64,000 nucleotides of DNA from Prochlorococcus marinus XMU1408 (GCF_003208055.1 NZ_QJUE01000002.1:620001-684000), one strand, 5' to 3'. Positions 41,669 to 49,598 are shown, counted from the first letter of the stretch. The notes: generated from the letters alone by a model not told the origin. Program-made: numbers and translations.

Positions 41669-42271
41669 ATCTGATAATTTATCAGACCAACCTGAAATCC
41701 ATTTCTCATCTGAATTTGTAAAAGCCCTTTTTGACCAGCCACCTACTATAGTTAGACCTCTATTAGAAAGTGGATAAACAATAACCGATGGTAGATCCTT
41801 TAATACGCAATCAAATTCTTCACTACCAGGAAATAAATCTGTATTTACTAAGGAAATCATTCTATTTTGCTCAATCGCTCTATTACAGATCTCTCCTGGT
41901 CTAAACAAATTATTAGTTATTAGACCTCTTCTAAGTACTACTTCATTATCCCAAACTATTAGAATAGTACTTGCGGCTGTAGCAGTTAATATTTGATGAC
42001 TTCCCCAAGCTAATTCATATTTTTGACCTTCAGATAAGTCCTCACTGATATCAAATCCTTCGATACCTTTTAATATAGCTTTTGTTGGCGGATTGGGTTT
42101 GATTTCAGTCCAGAGATAACCAATTGTTATTAATGCAATTGAAGCTATTCCAGATATAGTTTCTCCTCTTACTAATGATGGATTTAACTCAGTTGCTGTT
42201 ATGATATTAATAATTGATAGAACTAATAGAAATACCCCAAATAATATTACTAAATTAGAAATTTTATACAT
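41654..42271 (-). CDS. Cofactor assembly of complex C subunit B (CCB4-like, DUF2930)
   Basis: A 205-aa membrane protein. Two hydrophobic helices at the N-terminus (about 5-28 and 38-55, separated by ELNPSLVRGETISGIAS) are followed by a soluble domain with LAWGSHQILTATAASTILIVW and a final GLTIVGGWSKRAFTNSDEKWI. This matches the CCB2/CCB4 group needed to attach heme c-i covalently to cytochrome b6 in the b6f complex. Assignment between CCB2 and CCB4 by eye is uncertain. Confidence 0.75.
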   Translation of the reverse strand: MYKISNLVILFGVFLLVLSIINIITATELNPSLVRGETISGIASIALITIGYLWTEIKPNPPTKAILKGIEGFDISEDLSEGQKYELAWGSHQILTATAASTILIVWDNEVVLRRGLITNNLFRPGEICNRAIEQNRMISLVNTDLFPGSEEFDCVLKDLPSVIVYPLSNRGLTIVGGWSKRAFTNSDEKWISGWSDKLSDLLNT

Positions 42272-42404
42272 GTACTTTTAAAATTGAGTTGAATACTGAT
42301 TATATTAAATCTATATTATAAATATGATATTTATACTTTTATTTAGAATTATTATAATAGGTGATAATATTGAGTTAATAAAGAGAGATCTTACGTGTAA
42401 AAAT

Positions 42405-42962
42405 ATGCTAAAACCATTACAAGGGAATTTTAAAGGTCTTATTTTAATTAGTGGTCCGACAAATAGTGGTAAAAGCAAATTAGCTGAATTTTTAATAAAG
42501 GATCAGGAATCAATTACTTATATAGCCACATCAAAACCTAGAAAAAATGACCCAGAATGGCAAAAAAGGATAAATAATCACATTAAACGAAGACCAACTA
42601 AATGGAAATTGATTGAGTATCCGCAGAATATCTGTAAATTAATAAAATGTTTTGATAAAAACGAATCAATTTTGATTGACTCGTTAGGTGGCCTTGTTGA
42701 ACAATACCTAATACATGATGATGATCAATGGAATATTTTCCAAAATGAATTTGTTAGTAGCCTTTTAAATAATGATACTGGATTTATTATTGTAGCTGAG
42801 GAAATAGGATGGGGAATTGTGCCAGCCACTCCCATTGGTCATTTATTTCGAGAAAGATTAAGTAAATTTTTGCAATTACTTAATTCTCATGCATCTAAAA
42901 AGTGGTTAGCTATTAATGGTATAGCAATAGATTTAGATAATATTGGTTGCACAATTCCATGA
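42405..42962 (+). CDS. cobU: Adenosylcobinamide kinase / cobinamide-phosphate guanylyltransferase
   Basis: Late cobalamin synthesis enzyme that phosphorylates adenosylcobinamide and adds GMP, preparing the nucleotide loop. 185 aa from ATG 42405. The open frame extends 27 codons upstream, but that part is a hydrophobic, unlike segment. The P-loop is GPTNSGKS (residues 17-24). YIATSKPRKNDPEWQKRINNHIKRRP and IVAEEIGWGIVP carry the conserved His region and a later family motif. Length agrees with enterobacterial CobU. It overlaps trmL in an ATGA junction. Confidence 0.88.
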   Translation: MLKPLQGNFKGLILISGPTNSGKSKLAEFLIKDQESITYIATSKPRKNDPEWQKRINNHIKRRPTKWKLIEYPQNICKLIKCFDKNESILIDSLGGLVEQYLIHDDDQWNIFQNEFVSSLLNNDTGFIIVAEEIGWGIVPATPIGHLFRERLSKFLQLLNSHASKKWLAINGIAIDLDNIGCTIP

Positions 42963-43462
42963 ATTCAATAAGAAATCAATTTAGACCACGTGTGGCACTC
43001 TTTGAACCAAGAATTCCACAAAATACTGGAACAATTGGTAGGTCATGCCTTGCGTTTGAGCTCTCATTAGACATTATTAAGCCTACTGGTTTTAGTTTTG
43101 AAGATAAATATTTAAAGAGAGCGGGCTTAGATTACTGGTCAAATGTTGATTTACATTTATATGAATCATTTGAAGAATATAAGAAAAAGTTTATTACTTC
43201 AAGATTTATTGCCTTGACCAAAAAAAGTGATAATTCAATATCTAATATAACCTTTAAAAATACAGATATTCTTTTATTTGGAAGGGAAGATACTGGATTA
43301 CCAGATAAAATTATGAGAGAATGTGAGATTATTTCTGGAATACCAATGCCTGGAGGAGAAAAAGAATTTAAGACTGGTGGAGTTAGAAGCTTAAATCTTT
43401 CTGTGGCTTGTGGTATTGTTTGTTATGCTGCATGCCTTCAGCTAAATCTATTAAATAATTAA
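42959..43462 (+). CDS. trmL: tRNA (cytidine/uridine-34-2'-O-)-methyltransferase TrmL
   Basis: SPOUT-class SAM methyltransferase for the wobble ribose of tRNA-Leu. About 167 aa from ATG 42959. Motifs: ALFEPRIPQNTGTIGRSCLAF at the start, LKRAGLDYW, LLFGREDTGLP and the SAM-knot loop GVRSLNLSVACGIVCYAA. A TTG four codons earlier is an alternative start. Overlaps the cobU stop by four bases. Confidence 0.9.
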   Translation: MNSIRNQFRPRVALFEPRIPQNTGTIGRSCLAFELSLDIIKPTGFSFEDKYLKRAGLDYWSNVDLHLYESFEEYKKKFITSRFIALTKKSDNSISNITFKNTDILLFGREDTGLPDKIMRECEIISGIPMPGGEKEFKTGGVRSLNLSVACGIVCYAACLQLNLLNN

Positions 43463-43464
43463 TA

Positions 43465-43650
43465 TTATCCAAGATAATTGCAATATAAAACTCCATCATT
43501 AATAACATTAGTTTCATCAACTTCTAACCACTCCTTATACTCATCATACAGGGCCTCTCTATTCATACCTTTCAAATCGTCAAGCCTTGCTAAAGACCTG
43601 TTGAGCATAACCTCAACAGACTGTATAGCTCCAGATTGCCTTGAAGACAT
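43465..43650 (-). CDS. Small protein of unknown function, paralogue A
   Basis: 61 aa from ATG (MSSRQSGAIQSVEVML). It shares a clear pattern with the small gene at 43883: VEV, an N-x(3)-L-x-RL-x(2)-L helix, a KEWLE/KEWIE block and an Asn-Asp/Val-Leu ending. No named family is recognised. Predicted mostly helical and acidic, soluble, without Cys pairs (single Cys). It ends 2 bp from trmL on the other strand. Conservation with its divergent neighbour strongly supports a real protein. Confidence 0.8.
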   Translation of the reverse strand: MSSRQSGAIQSVEVMLNRSLARLDDLKGMNREALYDEYKEWLEVDETNVINDGVLYCNYLG

Positions 43651-43882
43651 AAAAATTATTTATTTTTTTTAATATATATCTTTCTGAGATTTAATTCGGT
43701 TTCATTTTTTACATAATAAGAAATATTGGTTAAAACATAAAAACATCAGAAAATAAAAACTCACATATTTTATTTAAAGTCGTGAAATATTTAAAAATTG
43801 TCTAATGTATGTAAGACATACGGTATTTACTAATTCTCAAAGAATTTAAAAAAATTTATATTTATAAAAATTAATTTTATTC

Positions 43883-44065
43883 ATGTCCAAAACTCGTTTA
43901 ATTGGAACTGTAGAAGTGACAATTAATGATATCTTAAATAGGCTATCAAAATTAGACGGTGAGGATAAACAATCACTTCAGGAAGAATTTAAAGAATGGA
44001 TAGAGGCTGTTGGAGACGATACCAATAATTATGATGTCCTTTTTATTAATAGAATTAGTAATTAA
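43883..44065 (+). CDS. Small protein of unknown function, paralogue B
   Basis: 60 aa from ATG (MSKTRLIGTVEVTIND). Aligned to the gene at 43465, TVEVTINDILNRLSKL matches SVEVMLNRSLARLDDL, EEFKEWIE matches DEYKEWLE and DVLFINRI matches GVLYCNYL. Probably an ancient local duplication with inversion, since the two are divergently arranged around 232 bp. Acidic and helical, no membrane segment. Function unknown. Confidence 0.8.
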   Translation: MSKTRLIGTVEVTINDILNRLSKLDGEDKQSLQEEFKEWIEAVGDDTNNYDVLFINRISN

Positions 44066-44518
44066 TTAATTCTTCGAAGTTCGATGATAAAATCTTGAAA
44101 TAGAATCAATGAGAATTGATATAAATATAATTCATAATTATTTAGAAGCATTTAATAAACACATATTTTAAATTCGAAAAAGTAAGAACTAGTTGTATTT
44201 TAATTTTTATAACTCAAAATAGCTATAATACAAAAGAGGGTGAAGGGTTATTTAGAAATACTTTATTATTTTAACTTGAACTACTCGGTGTAAACATTTT
44301 TTATTTTAAAACTAATATAAACCGATAAAACACTAATTAAATTACTCAGACAAAAGTCATAAATTTTACAGAAAATATTATTACAATCTATTATTATTGA
44401 TATAAAATAAAATTATTGCTTTTACCAGATAGAATTTTTTCATAACAGAGCTTTAACATGGCATACTTTAAATAAAATAATAGAATAAGATAATGATAAT
44501 CAAAGGAGCAACTGACAT
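44066..44518. other. AT-rich gene-free interval
   Basis: No supported coding frame. It is very AT-rich with scattered TATAAT-like strings. The only definite signal is at its right edge, a strong ribosome-binding site (AAAGGAG) before the gene at 44519. Confidence 0.5.
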
Positions 44519-44734
44519 ATGAAACCTATACTAATAAATATCAAAAACCTCCTTCCCTATCTATTACTAATAATTATATATTTCTTATTTATTAACATTG
44601 AGGCACGCAATAACAAAGGCAAAAAAATTGATGATAATAGAATAATTGAGCCAATATTAAATAATAGTGAAGAGAAATCCAATTCTACTAATAAAAAGAA
44701 AAGAATAAAAATACCTGTCATTCCATATAATTAA
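44519..44734 (+). CDS. Small secreted or membrane-anchored protein (71 aa)
   Basis: Unknown family. Residues 1-29 form an uncleaved anchor or signal peptide (basic start, then LLPYLLLIIIYFLFI). The remainder is polar and basic with Asn/Lys/Ser runs, ending KKKRIKIPVIPYN. AAAGGAG lies about 10 bp before the ATG, the best ribosome-binding site in this region, which makes translation credible. Confidence 0.65.
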   Translation: MKPILINIKNLLPYLLLIIIYFLFINIEARNNKGKKIDDNRIIEPILNNSEEKSNSTNKKKRIKIPVIPYN

Positions 44735-44739
44735 ATCTT

Positions 44740-44850
44740 CTACCTAATAATTAATTTCGTACTCCTTTCCTTAAATAAATCTGCTTGCATTCTTTCGGCT
44801 CTATCTAGCTGTTTTTGTAATTCCACGCAGTGCTGGCAGTTACAAGTCAT
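44740..44850 (-). CDS. Tiny Cys-rich protein (36 aa)
   Basis: MTCNCQHCVELQKQLDRAE continuing to 36 residues. Three cysteines and a histidine are packed in positions 3-8 (CxCxHC), followed by an amphipathic helix. This could bind zinc or a cluster, perhaps as a dimer. It converges with the gene at 44519, five bases apart. No family is recognised. The composition is unlike random AT-rich sequence, which rarely encodes clustered Cys and Gln. Confidence 0.5.
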   Translation of the reverse strand: MTCNCQHCVELQKQLDRAERMQADLFKERSTKLIIR

Positions 44851-45108
44851 TTTATGAGATGTTGTGAAAAACTACTTTTGTCAATTTTATATCTATTGAA
44901 CTCACAAACAAGTCAATAGAATTTTGATAATTGTTTTCAATTTTAATCTAGCAAATATAAAAATAAAAACAAGTTGGCATTTATAAATGTTGGATCAATT
45001 GTAAATTTAAAGGATAGTATGATAGAAGTTAAGAAATCACTTGAATGATATTGTACCTATTAGTTTTAAAAATTTAAAGTAAAATTATTACTTATAATAT
45101 TAACACTA

Positions 45109-45222
45109 TTATTTTTGTAGAGCATTCTCATAATAGAGATCTAATGTTGAATTTAAATCATCCATTAATTTGTTTATCCTCAACTCTGTTTTAGATTTTA
45201 TTTTAACATTAATGTTAATCAT
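45109..45222 (-). CDS. Possible tiny protein (37 aa)
   Basis: ATG-started frame MININVKIKSKTELRINKL ending LYYENALQK. It has a plausible charged helical profile but no family and no strong ribosome-binding site. Random occurrence is possible in sequence this AT-rich, so this is tentative. Confidence 0.35.
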   Translation of the reverse strand: MININVKIKSKTELRINKLMDDLNSTLDLYYENALQK

Positions 45223-45490
45223 AGGTAATAGCAAGAAGATTAGATTTATTTATAAGAACTAATAAAAATAGCTTATTAGAATAAAAGTTCTTATTTTTTT
45301 TGTTGATAATGCGATAATATTACTAAGATCAGCCTTTATACATGAATTAATATTGTTCGGTTAACATTAAGTCTAGATATATTGGTTAATGGTAGAAGAT
45401 TAAGTATGTATGAGAATTCTAGTATTAAATGATGAATTTATTTAATTGTTTTCTTTAATGTATTAGAATAAAAAAAACATTATTAGAATC

Positions 45491-45682
45491 ATGGAGCGAA
45501 AGTTATTTGATTTAGGCAATAAGAGTTCCTTTTCATTGATAGGTCTTGATAAAAGAGCTGCTTTAGCCATACAAAATCATTTTAAACTTAGCAATTATCA
45601 AATGCTTATTTTGAGTTGGATAAAGGGATTGTGGACAGGGATTTTAGTTTGCCTTATCCTTCATTATTTAATTCGTCACTAA
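45491..45682 (+). CDS. Small single-helix membrane protein (63 aa)
   Basis: Unknown. The N-terminal 40 residues are soluble and mixed (MERKLFDLGNKSSFS, DKRAALAIQNHFKLSNYQ). The C-terminal 20 form one membrane helix (GLWTGILVCLILHYLI). The balanced composition, including Trp, Gly and His, supports coding. Isolated, with about 270 bp before and 600 bp after. Confidence 0.6.
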   Translation: MERKLFDLGNKSSFSLIGLDKRAALAIQNHFKLSNYQMLILSWIKGLWTGILVCLILHYLIRH

Positions 45683-46290
45683 GGTGATTATATTTACTGA
45701 TTCTTTAAAGCTTATTAAAATCAACAATTGAAATTATATAAATAAATCGGTAATTTTTTCCTTCAAACAAAGATAAGTCTCACCTATTATTTCTTTTATA
45801 ATGTTTACATAATACTGAATATACTCTCTATTTTAATTACATATTATATACTATTTAATTTAAATATATTGTGCTAATTAATAAATAATATTATCTTATT
45901 ACGTGTTTAATCGTTTTTATTAAGTTATTTATTAATTAAAAAGCTGTCTTTTCACTCTCACACAATTAATAACTATATTATGTAGAATAAAATTAAAATT
46001 ATAACTACATTATTCAATAATCAAGTCCAAATATTTTTTTGGTATTATATTGATTGTCCCAGGAATTATTATTACGGCGGCAACAAATTATAAATATAAA
46101 AACGTAAGAGAGTTAGACAAAAAAAGTGATATCTAGATTGCACTCCCAAAACCAGATATTTTTTTTACTTATAGATTTATATTTAATTATGGTTTAACTT
46201 TATGATTAAAAAATTAAATAAAGTTATATAATTTTATTTTTTGTCTTTTTGTACATGAACAACATAATAATGATTCCAAAAGACAATATT
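45683..46290. other. AT-rich interval with a possible gene remnant
   Basis: No complete ORF. At 46050-46136 (+) a frame from TTG reads MIVPGIIITAATNYKYK and on to KKSDI, a hydrophobic patch then a charged tail. It stays open upstream for about 14 codons but has no ATG. It looks like the end of a small membrane protein whose start has been lost, or one using TTG. Confidence 0.4.
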
Positions 46291-46446
46291 TTAAATATTA
46301 TTAGCCTTTTGAATGACTTTTTGGGTTTCTTCCCTTGAGAGTGAGGCTTCTATTTGGGCTAGGACTTGCTGCAATTCTGCTGATCTATGTAATGAATTTT
46401 CTGCCATGGCCCTTAGCTTTTTAAGCTCTTTTGATGCTGTTTTCAT
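46291..46446 (-). CDS. Small helical protein (51 aa)
   Basis: Start chosen at ATG 46446 (MKTASKELKKLRAMAEN). The frame runs 14 codons further to a TTG, but that part is a Phe/Ile-rich run without support. The protein is a continuous amphipathic helix rich in Ala, Leu, Glu, Gln and Ser, likely a coiled coil or helical hairpin, ending TQKVIQKANNI. Unknown function. Confidence 0.65.
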   Translation of the reverse strand: MKTASKELKKLRAMAENSLHRSAELQQVLAQIEASLSREETQKVIQKANNI

Positions 46447-46705
46447 AGAGAAAATGAAAAAAATCAATTTTTCCGTGGAAATTTGCAATTGCTGTATCTA
46501 TGAATGTAGTCTTCCTAGACACACGATCAAATTTGCCAAATATTCTCTCTATGTCAAGAGGTTAGTTTAAAACCAATTGATTATGTTTATTTAAAAAAAT
46601 TGAGTATATAAAAAAAAGAACATAAATCACAACTGATCTATGTTCTTAAGAAAAATAAAGTATCTTTAATTCATTACAATAACTAATCTAATAGTTAACT
46701 AATGA

Positions 46706-46765
46706 TTAATTGTCTTTACCTTTTTTTTCAGAATCCACTGGGCGAACTGGCTTAGGCAAAAGCAT
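46706..46765 (-). CDS. Possible 19-residue peptide
   Basis: MLLPKPVRPVDSEKKGKDN. Proline-rich then charged. It is mentioned because the GC content rises locally and the residues are not those favoured by random AT-rich DNA. Very short, so the call is weak. Confidence 0.25.
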   Translation of the reverse strand: MLLPKPVRPVDSEKKGKDN

Positions 46766-46867
46766 GATAAAAAACTAGTCTCTATATTCATTTATAGTTC
46801 GTTTTCAACAGACGTAAATAAGAATTAAAGGTTTGAAACTTCTTGATACATGAAAAACCATTAGTTT

Positions 46868-47014
46868 TTAGACTTTTTCAGAAAAAATTAGATATTCATG
46901 GCGTGATATGTCCAAATCAATTTTTGCTGTTATTTTTTGTGTTTGAGCAGTTTTGCAAAATGTAGATTTGGCCTTCGCTCTATATTTTTGAATTTCTTCT
47001 GATGAATCTTTCAT
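46868..47014 (-). CDS. Small basic protein (48 aa)
   Basis: MKDSSEEIQKYRAKAKSTF onward, ending SRHEYLIFSEKV. Lys-rich N-terminal helix, one Cys, then a strand-like end. Unknown family. Composition and an ATG start support a real gene. The upstream bases are AT-rich with no clear ribosome-binding site. Confidence 0.5.
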   Translation of the reverse strand: MKDSSEEIQKYRAKAKSTFCKTAQTQKITAKIDLDISRHEYLIFSEKV

Positions 47015-47148
47015 ATTTTAAAAAGTTATCATTTGAGCTAGGTTCATTTAAGTAAATGAAGAAACCAAGACACTATTAACTTTCTAAAAGCTAATATCTG
47101 ATGGATGACGAAAAATTCCATAACCTATCTTTATAAAGGAGATATTTT

Positions 47149-47355
47149 ATGACTGAAGAATGGAAACCAGTAGATTCTCAAGTTTTAGTGGACGCTTGGG
47201 AGGAAATAAAAGACTGTGCTGAGGGTATTCAGAAAGATCTTGCATGCCCAGATGAAACCATTTCAAAAATGCTTAGATCAGTTGCCGAAACTTTTGATAA
47301 TACAGTTGAAGATATTCTCAATAAAGCAGAAGAAGAGTGGGAAGAAGATAAATAG
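47149..47355 (+). CDS. Small acidic protein (68 aa)
   Basis: MTEEWKPVDSQVLVDAWEEI at the start and a very acidic end (KAEEEWEEDK). Four Trp, two Cys and long helical stretches. AAAGGAG lies 8 bp before the ATG, a near-ideal ribosome-binding site, so it is very likely expressed. No family known to me. The next tiny membrane gene starts 15 bp downstream and may be co-transcribed. Confidence 0.75.
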   Translation: MTEEWKPVDSQVLVDAWEEIKDCAEGIQKDLACPDETISKMLRSVAETFDNTVEDILNKAEEEWEEDK

Positions 47356-47370
47356 ATGTATTATTGAGTC

Positions 47371-47511
47371 ATGATTCCAGACTTCTTCCAACCACCAGAG
47401 CCAATAAATCAAATTAGCGCCTGGAAAACAATAGTAGGTATATTAATAGTACTATTTGCAACTTTTGTTGGAGTTGAAATTAGGTTAGGTAATGATGACG
47501 AAGAAATTTAA
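47371..47511 (+). CDS. Single-span membrane peptide (46 aa)
   Basis: MIPDFFQPPEPINQISAW, then one membrane helix (TIVGILIVLFATFVGVEI) and a short acidic tail. The shape resembles small photosynthetic-complex subunits, but it matches none I recognise. It follows the acidic 68-aa gene by 15 bp. Confidence 0.6.
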   Translation: MIPDFFQPPEPINQISAWKTIVGILIVLFATFVGVEIRLGNDDEEI

Positions 47512-47589
47512 TATAACAATATAGTATATTTATGATTAGATTATATTCGTAGATGATTTATTATTAATCAATTAAATTATAAATTTATT

Positions 47590-48156
47590 TAGCAACAATT
47601 ATCAAATACTTCCTTGATTAGTTCAGATTAAAATCTCAGAATAATGAATCTAATCTTCATTCCAATAGTTTGCTTCAATTAGCAACTGTTAGTCATGATA
47701 GTAGGCCAAGATTAAGAACAGTAGTTTTTAGAGGATGGACAGATTCTTACAATATGAAAATTTATTTAGATAAAAGAAGTAGGAAATTCTAAGGAATTAA
47801 TATAAATAATAATATAGAAATATGTTGGATATTTCCTGGTTCTAAATATCAATTCATATTACGCGGAATAGCCACTATAGATAAAGGGACTAATCCTTTT
47901 GATCAATGGAACAAATTAAATAATGAAGCAAAATCAAAGTGGATTTGGCCTAATCCTGGTGAATAGTTTGAATCTGAAAAAAAGTCAAGTATAAACTTAA
48001 TTCAAAAGAAAAAGAGGAATAGATAACTTTGTTTTATTAAAAATGAAAATCTTCCATGTTGATCAATTACTTCTTCAGAAACCTATTTATTTTAGAAGGC
48101 AATGGTTAAGAAAAAATTATTGGATAGAAGAAAGTAAAAACCTAAAAAATAGTTGA
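47590..48156 (+). pseudogene. Decayed pyridoxamine 5'-phosphate oxidase-like FMN-binding protein
   Basis: Translation shows a family signature broken by stops. In one frame LLQLATVSHDSRPRLRTVVFRGW runs to KRSRKF, then TAA. The same frame resumes with IEICWIFPGSKYQFILRG and SKWIWPNPGE, then TAG. The C-terminal HVDQLLLQKPIYFRRQW to IEESKNLKN follows in another frame. This order matches the Alr4036-type PNPOx-like FMN-binding proteins, with the final part matching the usual C-terminal dimerisation segment. The N-terminal start is also lost (a TGA sits where a Trp is expected). At least three stops and one frameshift make it non-functional. Confidence 0.8.
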
Positions 48157-48163
48157 GGATGAC

Positions 48164-48187
48164 GAAGCTTGCTGTTGGGGAAGCTTC
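48164..48187. repeat. Hairpin after the pseudogene
   Basis: GAAGCTT and AAGCTTC pair perfectly around a 10-nt loop, eight bases beyond the last pseudogene codon. No T-run follows. Probably the old terminator region or a chance dyad. Confidence 0.3.
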
Positions 48188-48329
48188 TAAATGTTCCAAT
48201 CACCCTCAAATAATTAATAGCAAATTTGTTCTACTTTGGCAATAAATTTAAATCGTAATAGAAGAATTTCATATTTACTTACTATTTATAGGCAAGATAT
48301 AAAAAAGAATTCTTAATATACTATCCACT

Positions 48330-48515
48330 TTATGAAAACTGGTTTGGTATTACATCGTTTTGCCCCCAGGTTTTGTGCTTTCTATCTAAATCAGAAATCG
48401 AATTACTCTGTGCCTTCAATTTTAATAAATATGAGACTTTAGAAATTTTGGTTGAGTATATTTTTTCTGATTCATTAACAAGAGATTGGTAAGCTTGTAA
48501 GTAGTCTGAACTCAT
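48330..48515 (-). CDS. Small protein of unknown function (61 aa)
   Basis: MSSDYLQAYQSLVNESEKIY from an ATG. Helical first half, then KTWGQNDVIPNQFS. No family recognised and no membrane helix. Composition and ATG start favour a real gene. Confidence 0.5.
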   Translation of the reverse strand: MSSDYLQAYQSLVNESEKIYSTKISKVSYLLKLKAQSNSISDLDRKHKTWGQNDVIPNQFS

Positions 48516-48936
48516 TTTTTACAGCATATGGTTTTTTCTTTCTACTAAATATTCAAACTAAGTATAAAATTTTTAATAATCTCTTCCTCTTTCCTTTACA
48601 AGAGAGGTATCATTTAGAGAATTTATCCCATTTAAGTAATTATACTATAAATTAACTTTTTTAATTCAGGATAAGACAAGTTGATTGTTTTCAAGCTGTG
48701 TAAGTATTTATTTAAAATAATCAATTTAAATTTTTAAAAAACTATATGATTATCGAGTAGAGTTTTTACCATTAGCAAAGCTGTCAATTAATAAAATAGA
48801 TGTTTTATCCCAAAATAATGTATTAAATAAATTGGAATTTGAGGGATTTCTTCCTTACAAGGCCATACTGAATTAATATAGAAAAGGAGCACCTACGGAC
48901 ATCAGATGAAAAACAAGGCATTTCAATGTTTTTTAC
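48516..48936. other. Intergenic stretch with an orphan open frame
   Basis: No complete gene. On the + strand a frame open for about 48 codons reads DYRVEFLPLAKLSINK and ends EFEGFLPYKAILN at 48877-48879. It has no start codon and an upstream stop. It may be the fossil end of a gene or chance. Confidence 0.35.
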
Positions 48937-48965
48937 TTGAATAGACCCCTTTTAGTCTGTAAAGT
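48937..48965 (+). promoter_or_regulatory. Putative promoter of tRNA-Met
   Basis: TTGAAT, a 17-bp spacer and TAAAGT match a sigma-70 promoter, with the -10 box ending about 15 bp before the mature tRNA. Spacing is ideal; the -10 has two deviations from TATAAT. Confidence 0.45.
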
Positions 48966-48980
48966 CAGATTGTTCCAATT

Positions 48981-49054
48981 GTCAGTGTAGCTCAGCTGGT
49001 TAGAGCACAGCATTCATAACGCTGAGGTCGAGAGTTCAAGTCTCTCCACTGACA
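48981..49054 (+). tRNA. tRNA-Met (CAT anticodon, elongator type)
   Basis: A complete 74-nt cloverleaf. Acceptor GTCAGTG pairs fully with CACTGAC, with discriminator A and no encoded CCA. The D-arm is GCTC...GAGC, the anticodon CAT is at 49015-49017 in the loop TTCATAA, and the T-arm is GAGAG-TTCAAGT-CTCTC. The fully paired first base pair argues against initiator tRNA. A lysidine-modified tRNA-Ile2 also has CAT, but the anticodon stem CAGC..GCTG is that usual for elongator Met in cyanobacteria. Confidence 0.92.
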
Positions 49055-49118
49055 CTATGATTTTTAACCAGTAAAACTGCTACTAAAGTTAAAGCAGTAA
49101 GATTTGTGAAAAGTGTCT

Positions 49119-49532
49119 TTATTTAAGATCTATTTGATCTAGTCGCTCTTTAAACGTTGAGGTTGAAGAATCATTATTTTCAGTATTTGATTCTATTAAT
49201 GCACTTTTTATCTCATCCTTGGGGAAATCATTATTATGATTATAAATAGAAAAATTCTTAGCATTATTAAAACTCACAGTAGATTTTTTGGTAGGCAAAT
49301 CATTACTAACATTCGAATTAATAGAAGATATTAATTCACTATCAATTTTTTTTGTATTATCTTTACTTTTAGTCTCAAATTTACTATCTTTACTTATATT
49401 TGAAGATAAATTATTTTTCTTTTTTAAAGGGTACTTTATAACTTCACTTCTTAATTGATTTATCAATTTTAAATGGTTTGATGAACTAAATTTTTTTACA
49501 AGGGAAGCATCCCAACTTTTTTGTTCATTCAT
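49119..49532 (-). CDS. Conserved hypothetical with variable middle (137 aa)
   Basis: The N-terminus SWDASLVKKFSSSNHLKLINQL and the C-terminus FKERLDQIDL look like two short conserved blocks. They flank a long, Ser/Asn/Lys-rich, low-complexity linker (about 45-120), which suggests a disordered tether with docking motifs at each end. I recognise no domain. Divergent from the peroxiredoxin gene. Confidence 0.7.
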   Translation of the reverse strand: MNEQKSWDASLVKKFSSSNHLKLINQLRSEVIKYPLKKKNNLSSNISKDSKFETKSKDNTKKIDSELISSINSNVSNDLPTKKSTVSFNNAKNFSIYNHNNDFPKDEIKSALIESNTENNDSSTSTFKERLDQIDLK

Positions 49533-49592
49533 TTGTAGGTATTATGGCAGTTAAGCTTAAAGAATAATTTTCTTTGTGCTTACATGATAAAT

Positions 49593-49598
49593 TATAAT
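49593..49598 (+). promoter_or_regulatory. Putative -10 box of the peroxiredoxin gene
   Basis: A perfect TATAAT about 57 bp before the chosen start. No good -35 at 16-18 bp, as is common in this genus. Confidence 0.3.

Noticed and set aside
43478-43672. 64-codon frame on the + strand
   Set aside because: Lies opposite the 61-aa minus-strand gene, whose similarity to its paralogue at 43883 shows which strand codes.
46313-46570. 85-codon frame on the + strand
   Set aside because: Antisense to the helical 51-aa gene; its composition is Phe/Ser/Cys-rich like other shadows.
43463-48980. Prophage or mobile element in the gene-poor tract
   Set aside because: No integrase, transposase, phage structural gene or terminal repeat is visible; only the neighbouring tRNA hints at integration.
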